Source of the DNA: Candidatus Methanoperedentaceae archaeon
Lineage (GTDB): Archaea; Halobacteriota; Methanosarcinia; Methanosarcinales; Methanoperedenaceae
Length of the DNA stretch: 7,772 nt
Direction: 5' to 3'
Assembly: GCA_013331375.1 (NCBI GenBank)
Contig: DUGO01000233.1
Span: 1 to 7,772, forward strand
A program made the translations under genes and the position numbers. This document shows, piece after piece, positions 1-5,852 of the stretch (its first letter is position 1; each line of letters starts with the position of its first letter). The notes under the pieces are model-generated. The model made no database searches. It was not told the origin of the DNA and was given only the letters and a program-made list of their open reading frames with translations.

Positions 1-1
1 G

Positions 2-874
2 CAGAGAATCGCAGAAAAAGAACTCGGAGACGTTGTACTTACAGACATCGTGGAAGGTCTGCCGCAGGGAAAAGCCCTCGACCTTCTGGAATCCGGTCCT
101 CTTTGCGGCTATGACTCGAAAATAACCGGCACAAACGATTACAGGGACATTGAAGGCTCTGACATCGTTGTCATCACAGCAGGCATAGCAAGAAAGCCCG
201 GCATGACCAGGGACGATTTGCAGAATACGAATGCAAAGATCATCAAAGACGCCTCGCAGAAGATAGCGAAATACGCGCCTGACGCCATCGTAATCGTGGT
301 GACGAACCCGCTTGACATAATGACCTATCACGCGCTCAAGGTTACTGATTTCGAAGCAGGGCAGGTCATGGGCATGAGCGGCGTGCTCGACTCGTGCAGG
401 CTTGAAAGCTTCATCGCTGCAGAGGCTGGCCGCTCTGTGCAGGACGTGAGCGCGATGGTTTTGGGCGGTCACGGCGATACCATGGTGCCGCTTCTTAGAT
501 ACACTACCATCTCAGGCATCCCTGCCACAGACCTGTTCTCCCATGAAAAGCTCAGTGAGCTTGTGGACCGCACAATCAACGGCGGCGCGGAAATTGTGGA
601 ACTCCTGAAGACCGGCAGCGCATTCTATGCGCCCTCAGCGGCGATAACCCTGATGGTCGAGGCGATAGTGAAGGATAAAAGGAGCATCCTTCCCGCCTCA
701 GCGTATCTGGATGGGGAGTATGGCATGTCTGACGTGTGCCTGGGCGTGCCTGTGAAGCTCGGGAGCTGCGGCATCGAGGAGATAGTCGAGCTTGCGCTCA
801 CGGATGAGGAGAAAGCCAAGCTTGAGGCATCTGCTGAGGCTGTGAGAGAGGGGATAGGGAAGCTTCCGGCTTGA
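2..874 (+). CDS. mdh: Malate dehydrogenase, LDH-like family (5' end cut by window edge)
   Basis: Catalyses NAD(H)-dependent interconversion of malate and oxaloacetate in the cytoplasm. The reading frame is open from base 2, and 290 residues remain of the usual 305-310, so only the first strand with the GxGxxG nucleotide loop is missing. A GTG at 50 lies inside the conserved Rossmann fold and is not the start. Visible family marks, counted from the fragment start: Asp15 at the end of strand 2 (LTDIVEG), which favours NAD over NADP; ARKPGMTRDDL with Arg64 at the substrate-specificity position, where lactate dehydrogenases have Gln; Arg70 of the mobile loop; VTNPLD around 101-104; Asp130 and Arg133 in GVLDSCR; and the catalytic His157 in GGHGDTMVPL. 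The Arg64 position makes malate the likely substrate. The upstream neighbour is outside the window, and the downstream neighbour rdgB converges on it. Confidence 0.95.
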   Translation, partial: QRIAEKELGDVVLTDIVEGLPQGKALDLLESGPLCGYDSKITGTNDYRDIEGSDIVVITAGIARKPGMTRDDLQNTNAKIIKDASQKIAKYAPDAIVIVVTNPLDIMTYHALKVTDFEAGQVMGMSGVLDSCRLESFIAAEAGRSVQDVSAMVLGGHGDTMVPLLRYTTISGIPATDLFSHEKLSELVDRTINGGAEIVELLKTGSAFYAPSAAITLMVEAIVKDKRSILPASAYLDGEYGMSDVCLGVPVKLGSCGIEEIVELALTDEEKAKLEASAEAVREGIGKLPA

Positions 875-884
875 GCTGCCGGAG
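864..884 (+). terminator. Hairpin at the mdh stop codon, possible 3' end signal
   Basis: TCCGGC (865-870) and GCCGGA (878-883) form a perfect 6-bp stem with a 7-base loop, extendable by one T-G pair. The hairpin contains the mdh TGA and lies in the 37-base gap between the convergent mdh and rdgB genes. No oligo-T tract follows on either strand, and archaeal terminators usually rely on oligo-T, so a termination role is only a guess from position. Confidence 0.25.
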
Positions 885-911
885 TTAGCGTAGCCTTGCC
901 GGGATTTGCGG

Positions 912-1466
912 TTAGCCCCGCTCTCCCACCCACTCCGCAAACTTCGCCATCGCCCTCGCGCGGTGCGATATCTCGTTCTTTTTCGCACCGTCCATCTCCC
1001 CGAAGGTCTTGCCGTTGACCTCGAAGATGGGGTCATAGCCGAATCCGCCTTTGCCTCGCGCCTTCTTCGCGATATGCCCCCTCACGTCACCGCTGAAGAC
1101 CCTCACCTCCTTGAAGGGCTCGCAGTACCCTATCGCGCACTGGAACACAGCGCTCCTCTCCTCCTGCTTCCGCAGCAGCTTCAGGATGCCGCTGTTACCC
1201 AGCCTTTTGTACACATACGCAGAGTACGGTCCCGGAAACCCGCCCAGGGAATCGATGAACAGCCCCGAGTCATCCACCATCACCGGGCTTCCGAGATACT
1301 TCGCAGCATACTCAGCCCCGTACCTGGCGATCTCCTCGATATGCTCAGCCTGCAGCTCCGGATACCCGCAGTTCACCTGCTCTACCTCAATGCCCTCCTC
1401 TCCCAGAATATGCTCTGCCTCTTTGACCTTATGGGCATTGCTTGTAACGAATATTACCTTCTTCAT
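912..1466 (-). CDS. rdgB: XTP/dITP diphosphatase (RdgB/HAM1 family)
   Basis: Hydrolyses deaminated purine nucleoside triphosphates (XTP, ITP, dITP) to monophosphates plus pyrophosphate, keeping them out of DNA and RNA; cytoplasmic. At 184 residues it has the normal family length. Visible motifs: the N-terminal substrate loop TSNAHK (8-13, with Ser9, Asn10 and Lys13); VDDSGL (64-69) with the paired acids Asp65/Asp66 for metal binding; FPGPYSA (77-83); KGGFGYDPIF (139-148), which holds the base; and SHRARA (167-172) near the C terminus. The ATG at 1466 is supported by AGGTG (1475-1471) four bases upstream, written inside the last codons of the ABC permease gene, whose TAG ends one base before this ATG. 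It is the last gene of the operon starting at 3535 and is probably translationally coupled to the permease. Family assignment is firm. Confidence 0.95.
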   Translation of the reverse strand: MKKVIFVTSNAHKVKEAEHILGEEGIEVEQVNCGYPELQAEHIEEIARYGAEYAAKYLGSPVMVDDSGLFIDSLGGFPGPYSAYVYKRLGNSGILKLLRKQEERSAVFQCAIGYCEPFKEVRVFSGDVRGHIAKKARGKGGFGYDPIFEVNGKTFGEMDGAKKNEISHRARAMAKFAEWVGERG

Positions 1467-1467
1467 G

Positions 1468-2676
1468 CTACACCTGCCTCAGAATCTTTATGATTTCGAA
1501 TATGGTCGGGCGCTTCCCGTACATCAGTAAGCCCATCCTGAACACCCTGGACATCAGCAGTACAGTGGCTATGATTGAGAGCACAAGCACTATAATGCTT
1601 GCCGCAAGCTCATACCAGGGCACATCATAGACCGTTGTCCTCAGTATGACCGTCATCGGGGACGTGAACGGGATGATAGACAGCGCCACTGAAAAAGCGC
1701 TCTCTGGTGCCTCAAGTATAGCCATCATGACGATTATTGGCACCATTGCTATAAGAGTGAATATCCCCGCAACCTGCTGCCCCTCTCGGTTTGTGGTTGC
1801 AAGCGAGCCGAGCCCAGCCATGATGCTCGCATAGAAGATGTACCCGAGCAGGAAATACAAAAGCCCGATGGCAACTGTCTTAAGGGGTATGAGTACGACC
1901 AGCGCAAGCCCGGTGCCTCCAGCCACCGAGAGCCATATCGCAAGCTGCAGCAGCCCCAGCGAGCCGAGCCCGATAATCTTTCCTGTGAGGAGCTGCCTCG
2001 GCGTTACCGAGGACAGCAGCACTTCTATAATCCTGTTCTCCTTTTCCTCGACAATGCCGCTGAGAAGGAAACCTGAAGACGTGAATATGGCGAACGCGAG
2101 CAGCAGTGACATCAGGAACGGTCCGATGTAATCGCCTATGCCCTTTGTGACGATCTCGCCCGTCTCGTCAAGCCTGTAATCGGTTGCTACAACCGGATTT
2201 TTCACACGCTCGACAATAACGGGACTCGTGTTCCGCAGGATGTTCTCCACCAGCACATTCCCGACGAACATCGAGGGACGCTCAAGCCCGCTGTTAAGTG
2301 AGTAGGATATGATTGAGCCCGTATTCATGTAGTCCTGCGGTATGATAACGTATCCGTCTATTGTCCTGTTCAGGAGGTCCCTGCGCGCGGTCTCGTTGTC
2401 CATGTATTCGACGAACTTCACTTTCTTTTGAGGCATTGCAGGCGAATCCACATTCGCCCGGGAATCCGCCTGGATCGAAGCATCCGGGAACTCAAAGCTG
2501 CCTGTCATATCAACATACCCTATCGTCCGGTCTCTGTCCGCAGTCTGCATCGTAAAGAAGAACGATGCGAACATAATGCCTGCCATGAGCACGGGCAGCC
2601 CGAACGTGGCAAAGAGGAACTCCTTGCGCCTGATATTGACCAGAAACTCGCGCTTTGCGATCTCAAGCTCCTTCAT
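1468..2676 (-). CDS. ABC-2 type exporter permease (NatB/YhaP-like)
   Basis: Membrane subunit of an ABC exporter, partner of the ATPase encoded just upstream. The 402 residues show the NatB/YhaP layout: a short cytoplasmic start rich in charge (KELEIAKREFLVNIRRK), a first membrane helix near 22-43, a large outward domain of about 140 residues (roughly 45-182), then about five further helices by eye (around 183-207, 236-263, 268-292, 302-322, 354-376). The cytoplasmic stretch EEKENRIIEVLLSS (210-223), followed by TPRQLLTGKIIG, is the hallmark of this permease class. The ATG at 2676 overlaps the ATPase stop by 14 bases, with GAGG ten bases upstream of it. Family relatives have been linked to sodium or drug efflux, but the substrate cannot be read from this sequence. 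The stop codon is one base from the rdgB start. Confidence 0.9.
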   Translation of the reverse strand: MKELEIAKREFLVNIRRKEFLFATFGLPVLMAGIMFASFFFTMQTADRDRTIGYVDMTGSFEFPDASIQADSRANVDSPAMPQKKVKFVEYMDNETARRDLLNRTIDGYVIIPQDYMNTGSIISYSLNSGLERPSMFVGNVLVENILRNTSPVIVERVKNPVVATDYRLDETGEIVTKGIGDYIGPFLMSLLLAFAIFTSSGFLLSGIVEEKENRIIEVLLSSVTPRQLLTGKIIGLGSLGLLQLAIWLSVAGGTGLALVVLIPLKTVAIGLLYFLLGYIFYASIMAGLGSLATTNREGQQVAGIFTLIAMVPIIVMMAILEAPESAFSVALSIIPFTSPMTVILRTTVYDVPWYELAASIIVLVLSIIATVLLMSRVFRMGLLMYGKRPTIFEIIKILRQV

Positions 2677-3535
2677 TCTCGACCATCCTCACGAAGATAT
2701 CGTTCAATGATGGATACGCAACCTCGAACTTCTTCACCCTGACCTGCGAGACAAGCTGTGCCAGCACCGGGTTCGGGTCTGCTCCATTCTCAAGCACAAG
2801 CTCGAACGCCGCACCCCTCTTCACCGTCCTTTCAAGCCCTTTTATGTGCCCCGGCTCGCCCTCATACTCCGCGACCACAGACCTCTCGAATTTCGATTTT
2901 ATCTCATCAAGACTGCCGTAGAGCACGGCTTTGCCCTTATTTATCATCAGCAGCCTGTCGCAGAGCTCCTCTGCCTGGTTCATCATGTGCGTGGATAGTA
3001 TCACAGTGCTGCCCGCTTCCTTCATCCCCATAACCATATCCTTCACGAGTTTTGTGTTCACAGGGTCAAGACCTGAGAAGGGCTCGTCAAGTATCAGCAG
3101 CCCCGGGTTGTGTACCATGGCGGCTATGACCTGGACTTTCTGCGCCATTCCCTTGGAGAGTTCCTCTATTTTTTTGTCTGCGTACCCCGAAAGTCCCACC
3201 ATCTCAAGATGCTTTTCTGCGTTCTCCAGAGCACGACGACGATCCGCACCTTTCAGTGATGCGAGGTACATGAGCATCTCCAGCACCTTCATTTTCTTGT
3301 ACAGCCCCCTCTCCTCCGGGAGATAGCCCGTGTCATCGTTTGTATAGTTACGAATTATTTTGCCGCTGTCAGGGTTCAGTATGTCTATCAGCATCCGCAG
3401 GAGCGTGGTCTTGCCTGCGCCGTTGGGTCCGAGGATGCCGAATATCTCCCCTTTATGCACCTCAAATGATAAGTCCCCTACTACCGTGACCCCATTGAAC
3501 GCCTTTGATACGCCCTCTACCCCTATCGCAGTCAT
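2663..3535 (-). CDS. ABC transporter ATP-binding protein (NatA/YhaQ-like)
   Basis: Cytoplasmic ATPase subunit that powers the permease encoded immediately downstream. The 290 residues contain, in order: an A-loop region (KAFNGVTVV, 11-19), Walker A GPNGAGKTT (36-44), a Q-loop region GYLPEERGLY (70-79) in which the usual Gln is replaced, a signature ELSKGMAQK (125-133) in place of LSGGQ, Walker B LLILDEP (146-152) with catalytic Glu151, D-loop SGLD (154-157) and H-loop His183 in STH. After about residue 215 comes a C-terminal accessory domain ending in a conserved-looking SLNDIFVRMVE segment. PEERGLY and LSKG are, from memory, normal for the NatA/YhaQ branch, so they do not suggest an inactive protein. 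The ATG at 3535 has no convincing ribosome site, but a TATA-like box lies about 26 bases upstream, fitting a leaderless first gene of a three-gene operon. Confidence 0.93.
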   Translation of the reverse strand: MTAIGVEGVSKAFNGVTVVGDLSFEVHKGEIFGILGPNGAGKTTLLRMLIDILNPDSGKIIRNYTNDDTGYLPEERGLYKKMKVLEMLMYLASLKGADRRRALENAEKHLEMVGLSGYADKKIEELSKGMAQKVQVIAAMVHNPGLLILDEPFSGLDPVNTKLVKDMVMGMKEAGSTVILSTHMMNQAEELCDRLLMINKGKAVLYGSLDEIKSKFERSVVAEYEGEPGHIKGLERTVKRGAAFELVLENGADPNPVLAQLVSQVRVKKFEVAYPSLNDIFVRMVENEGA

Positions 3536-3644
3536 GTCCCTATTTAGGTGATTGTGGTATAAAAGTTTTGCACCACTTCCGAAATGATGGGTCCGTATTT
3601 TTTACTATTTTTCATGTAGCTTTTGTCCTCTTTCCAATAACCTG
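3536..3644. other. AT-rich intergenic region between bud32 and the ABC operon
   Basis: The 109 bases hold the TATA-like box at 3558-3565 and no credible gene. No oligo-T tract lies on the minus strand just after the bud32 stop, so a terminator for kae1-bud32 is not obvious, and some read-through into the ABC operon is possible. The T-runs near 3596-3610 are on the plus strand, where there is no gene to end. Confidence 0.6.
3558..3565 (-). promoter_or_regulatory. TATA-like promoter of the ABC/rdgB operon
   Basis: CTTTTATA on the minus strand, preceded by an A-rich stretch that could serve as the TFB element. Its centre is about 26 bases upstream of the ATG at 3535, the normal archaeal distance from TATA box to transcription start. 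Transcription would therefore begin at or within a few bases of the ATG, consistent with the lack of a ribosome site there. Confidence 0.6.
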
Positions 3645-4214
3645 CTATGCATATCTTCCGCGTGCCTCAATCTCCTTCACTCTCTGCAGTACCGCACCCG
3701 CATTCTTAAACCTGCGCCTGTAGCCTGCAGAAAAACGCCGTATCAGCTCTTCGAATCCTTCATGCGTGCTCTCATAGGTCTGGAACAGCACGTGGACATC
3801 AACGCCCTGCGCCTCAACCGAGGAATCAAAGTAGGCAAGCCCGAAGTCTATCATGTACAGCTTATCACCCGATAGTATGAAGTTCGAGGTCGTGAGGTCG
3901 CCGTGCACCATGCCGCCAGAGTGCAGCCTGCCAACAAGCTCGCCCGCACGCTCGCTGAGTGCGGGCGTTAGCACGTTCTTAAGCTGCAGCCCCTCGATAT
4001 GCTGCATGATTATCTCGTGCTCGCCCACGTCATATATGATAGGCGTAGGCACACCGAGCCGTCTCGCCTCTGAGGTGAGTCTCGCCTCCGCCCTTGTCCG
4101 CTCAGCACGGAGGCGCTCGTCTATCTCAGCAAGCCTGTACCGCTTCTGTACCCTTTTTTTGATGATTTTCCCTTCGCGCAGCTCGATTATAGCCTCAGCG
4201 CCGCCTGCTATCAT
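3645..4214 (-). CDS. bud32: Bud32/PRPK, KEOPS complex kinase-ATPase
   Basis: Small atypical protein kinase of the KEOPS complex. It binds Kae1 and supplies the ATPase activity needed for t6A modification of tRNA; cytoplasmic. At 189 residues it has the typical short archaeal length. Motifs: IAGGAEA at the start (2-8), replacing the normal glycine loop; IIKKRVQKRYR (17-27) with the ATP-contacting Lys; TRAEARL (40-46) with the helix-C Glu; catalytic loop VHGDLTTSN (103-111) with Asp106; IDFG (122-125) with Asp123; and a basic tail ending EARGRYA. The start chosen is the ATG at 4214, not the ATG six bases earlier at 4220. GAGGTGA (4228-4222) stands seven bases before 4214 but only one before 4220, the 4214 start makes a 4-base ATGA overlap with the kae1 stop, and homologues begin close to the GAEA motif. 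Confidence 0.95.
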   Translation of the reverse strand: MIAGGAEAIIELREGKIIKKRVQKRYRLAEIDERLRAERTRAEARLTSEARRLGVPTPIIYDVGEHEIIMQHIEGLQLKNVLTPALSERAGELVGRLHSGGMVHGDLTTSNFILSGDKLYMIDFGLAYFDSSVEAQGVDVHVLFQTYESTHEGFEELIRRFSAGYRRRFKNAGAVLQRVKEIEARGRYA

Positions 4215-5176
4215 CGCCATGTCACCTCTGCGTCATCAGGTCTGAAGTCAGGTAGCACGGCTGAGTCCTCCACTGCTATGGTGTTCCCGCGCTCAAGCAT
4301 CAGGAGACCGAGGTGCGCAATCATAGCACCGTTATCGCCCATGAATTTTTTCTCTGGCACGTAAAATCTCACACCCCTGTCCTCGCACATGATGGAAAGC
4401 ATCTCGCGCAGGCGCATGTTCGCCCCCACCCCGCCTGCAAGCAGCACCTCACCCTTGCCGGTATGAGCCACAGCCCGCTCGGTTACCTCGACCAGCATGG
4501 CAAAGGCGGTCTCCTGCAGCGAGAAGCACACGTCCTCAAGCGAAGCCTTGCAAAGAGACGATTCCGCAGCGGTTGTAAGACCTGAGAACGAGAAGTCCAT
4601 GCCCTTGACAACGTACGGCAGGGGTATGTAGCGGGATGCCTTCAGTGCAAGCTCCTCAATCCCGGGTCCGCCGGGGTGCGGGAGATGAACCGAGCGCGCG
4701 AACTTGTCAAGCGCATTGCCGATGCCGATGTCCAGCGTCTCGCCGAAAACGCGATACCTGCCAGCCCTGAACGCAAGTACCTGTGAATTAGCACCGCTCA
4801 CGTACAGCGTCACCGGGTCCACTGCCTGCGTCTTCCACCTGCCGACCTCAATGTGAGCTATGCAGTGGTTCACACCGATAAGAGGTACGCCTGATGACAG
4901 CGATATCGCGCGGGCGGCTGTCGCCACAGTCCGCAGGCACGGACCGAGCCCGGGTCCCCGTGAGAACGCAACCGCGTCTATGCCGATGCCTCGGGAAAGC
5001 ACTTTCTTTATCACACCTGTGATGTGATTTGCATGGTGCTGTGCTGCTTCCCGCGGGTGGATGCCGCCTGAGGCTGGCATGTATGTGGCAGTAGCTTCAG
5101 CCAATACGTCATTCTCGTCCACGATGGCAGCGCTGAGATTCCATGCAGTCCCCTCTATGCCGAGTACACTGGTCAC
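4211..5176 (-). CDS. kae1: Kae1/TsaD, KEOPS tRNA threonylcarbamoyltransferase subunit
   Basis: Catalytic subunit of KEOPS; transfers threonylcarbamoyl from TC-AMP to A37 of ANN-decoding tRNAs, with Bud32, Cgi121 and Pcc1 as partners. ASKHA fold. With the GTG start at 5176 the protein has 321 residues, close to other archaeal Kae1. Motifs: VLGIEGTA (4-11), HPREAA (40-45), RGPGLG (73-78), the metal-binding VNHCIAHIE (102-110) with His104 and His108, YVSGANSQV (125-133), DIGIGNALDKFAR (149-161), FSFSGL (195-200), GGVGAN (248-253) and MGDNGAMIA (279-287) with the metal ligand Asp281. An upstream ATG at 5209 would add 11 residues (MYFTSRDVDSR) unlike the family's short N terminus; it abuts the palindrome at 5210-5233 and has no ribosome site. 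The TGA overlaps the bud32 ATG. Family is firm; start is moderately sure. Confidence 0.93.
   Translation of the reverse strand: MTSVLGIEGTAWNLSAAIVDENDVLAEATATYMPASGGIHPREAAQHHANHITGVIKKVLSRGIGIDAVAFSRGPGLGPCLRTVATAARAISLSSGVPLIGVNHCIAHIEVGRWKTQAVDPVTLYVSGANSQVLAFRAGRYRVFGETLDIGIGNALDKFARSVHLPHPGGPGIEELALKASRYIPLPYVVKGMDFSFSGLTTAAESSLCKASLEDVCFSLQETAFAMLVEVTERAVAHTGKGEVLLAGGVGANMRLREMLSIMCEDRGVRFYVPEKKFMGDNGAMIAHLGLLMLERGNTIAVEDSAVLPDFRPDDAEVTWR
4222..4228 (-). promoter_or_regulatory. Ribosome binding site of bud32, inside kae1
   Basis: GAGGTGA matches the archaeal anti-Shine-Dalgarno sequence over seven bases and lies seven bases upstream of the ATG at 4214. It is encoded within the last codons of kae1, so translation of the two genes is probably coupled. 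Its spacing decides the bud32 start. Confidence 0.75.
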
Positions 5177-5209
5177 GCGGCTATCTACGTCCCGGGATGT
5201 AAAGTACAT

Positions 5210-5233
5210 ATCGATAATTATGCAATTATCGAT
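5210..5233. promoter_or_regulatory. Perfect 10-bp inverted repeat between divergent genes, probable operator/promoter core
   Basis: Arm ATCGATAATT (5210-5219), spacer ATGC (5220-5223), arm AATTATCGAT (5224-5233), with no mismatch. It sits in the 91-base gap between kae1 (minus, from 5176) and the unknown gene (plus, from 5268) and is the most AT-rich part of that gap. Its AATTAT cores could serve as TATA elements in both directions. Measured 26 bases on, starts would fall near 5190-5199 on the minus strand and near 5244 on the plus strand, giving short leaders for both genes. A two-fold symmetric site here also suits a dimeric regulator. Both roles are inferred from position and symmetry. Confidence 0.55.
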
Positions 5234-5246
5234 GGGTTTTTGCCTT

Positions 5247-5262
5247 CAGGTGCATACAGGTG
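5247..5262 (+). repeat. CAGGTG direct repeat, 10-base spacing
   Basis: CAGGTG occurs at 5247-5252 and again at 5257-5262, one helical turn apart, between the palindrome and the unknown gene. The second copy is part of that gene's ribosome site. The first may be chance or a second protein-binding half-site. Confidence 0.3.
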
Positions 5263-5263
5263 A
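5258..5263 (+). promoter_or_regulatory. Ribosome binding site of the unknown gene
   Basis: AGGTGA, four bases before the ATG at 5268. It fixes this ATG as the start in preference to the upstream in-frame ATGs at 5061-5238, most of which lie inside kae1 on the other strand. Confidence 0.7.
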
Positions 5264-5267
5264 CATC

Positions 5268-5852
5268 ATGCTGTCAGAGGAAGAGGTTGCAGGCGTACTT
5301 GAGGTGCTTGCGGCGGCAGGAAGTGATGAGCTGTTCTGCATTGCAATCGAGATTGCTGGCATGAGGGACGAGCCGGTGCCGGAGCGCAGGGCATTCGAAT
5401 CGCTCCTTAAAAAAGCTGTTAAAGACCGCATAATCGAGCCAGTGAGCGCGCAGGAGGTAAAAGGCTGCAGCAGCGAAAAGATATACATACCAGGTCCCGC
5501 AGCCTTCCCGTCAGTACCAGACGAGCTGAGCGCTGTCATGGACATATTAAGGATAAAAAAGAGAAAGATTGACTGGAAAAAGGTTGCGCCGTCCCGTGTC
5601 AATGAGCTTTCGGGAGAGGTTGATGAATTCACGAGCTCGATTGAAGGACTGGCAGGAGGCTGGCTCAACAAGAAAAAGGTATCCCAGCTTGAAAAGGAGT
5701 ACGGCAGGCTTATGAGCACATGTTCGGATTTCGAGTTCTGGATACCCGCAGATGTGTACGGACTGAAGACCGTGAGGGCGAAGCTCCAGAGGATAAAAGA
5801 GGAGCTTTCGAGGGCAGGCGGGCTCATCTCAGGCTTCACATGCCAGGCTTGA
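5268..5852 (+). CDS. Unrecognised protein, mostly helical, possible N-terminal winged-helix domain
   Basis: I do not recognise this 194-residue protein. It has no signal peptide and no membrane segment, so it is probably cytoplasmic. Residues 4-60 run helix (4-17), helix (20-30), helix (40-54, RAFESLLKKAVKDR), then IIEPVS and, after a short turn, KIYIP. This order resembles a winged-helix fold, but there is no sequence match to rely on. Residues 95-105 form a very basic patch (IKKRKIDWKK). The C-terminal part is charged and helical, with a segment FEFWIPADVYGL (155-166) followed by an amphipathic helix (166-182). The start is set by AGGTGA four bases before the ATG. That it is a real gene is supported by the ribosome site, third-position composition like its neighbours, and its place in the gap between two firm genes. 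It diverges from kae1 and overlaps the end of the PIN-ATPase gene by 17 bases. Confidence 0.75.
   Translation: MLSEEEVAGVLEVLAAAGSDELFCIAIEIAGMRDEPVPERRAFESLLKKAVKDRIIEPVSAQEVKGCSSEKIYIPGPAAFPSVPDELSAVMDILRIKKRKIDWKKVAPSRVNELSGEVDEFTSSIEGLAGGWLNKKKVSQLEKEYGRLMSTCSDFEFWIPADVYGLKTVRAKLQRIKEELSRAGGLISGFTCQA

Noticed and set aside
50..874. mdh starting at GTG 50
   Set aside because: The frame is open to base 2 and encodes conserved Rossmann-fold sequence, including the NAD-selecting Asp. The gene is simply cut by the window edge.
906..1530. Two overlapping plus-strand frames antisense to rdgB
   Set aside because: The minus strand carries all RdgB/HAM1 motifs. The plus frames have no motif and no ribosome site that I can see.
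2663..3535. Degenerate ABC ATPase, because the Q-loop Gln and LSGGQ signature are altered
   Set aside because: Walker A, Walker B with its Glu, D-loop and H-loop are intact. PEERGLY and LSKG are, as far as I recall, normal for the NatA/YhaQ branch.
3596..3610. Plus-strand T-runs resembling an archaeal terminator
   Set aside because: No plus-strand gene ends upstream of it. On the minus strand, where bud32 ends, the same bases are A-runs.
5246..5839. Minus-strand frame of 197 codons opposite the unknown gene
   Set aside because: It is Ser-rich and low in complexity, typical of a shadow. The plus-strand frame has a good ribosome site and a balanced composition with plausible secondary structure.
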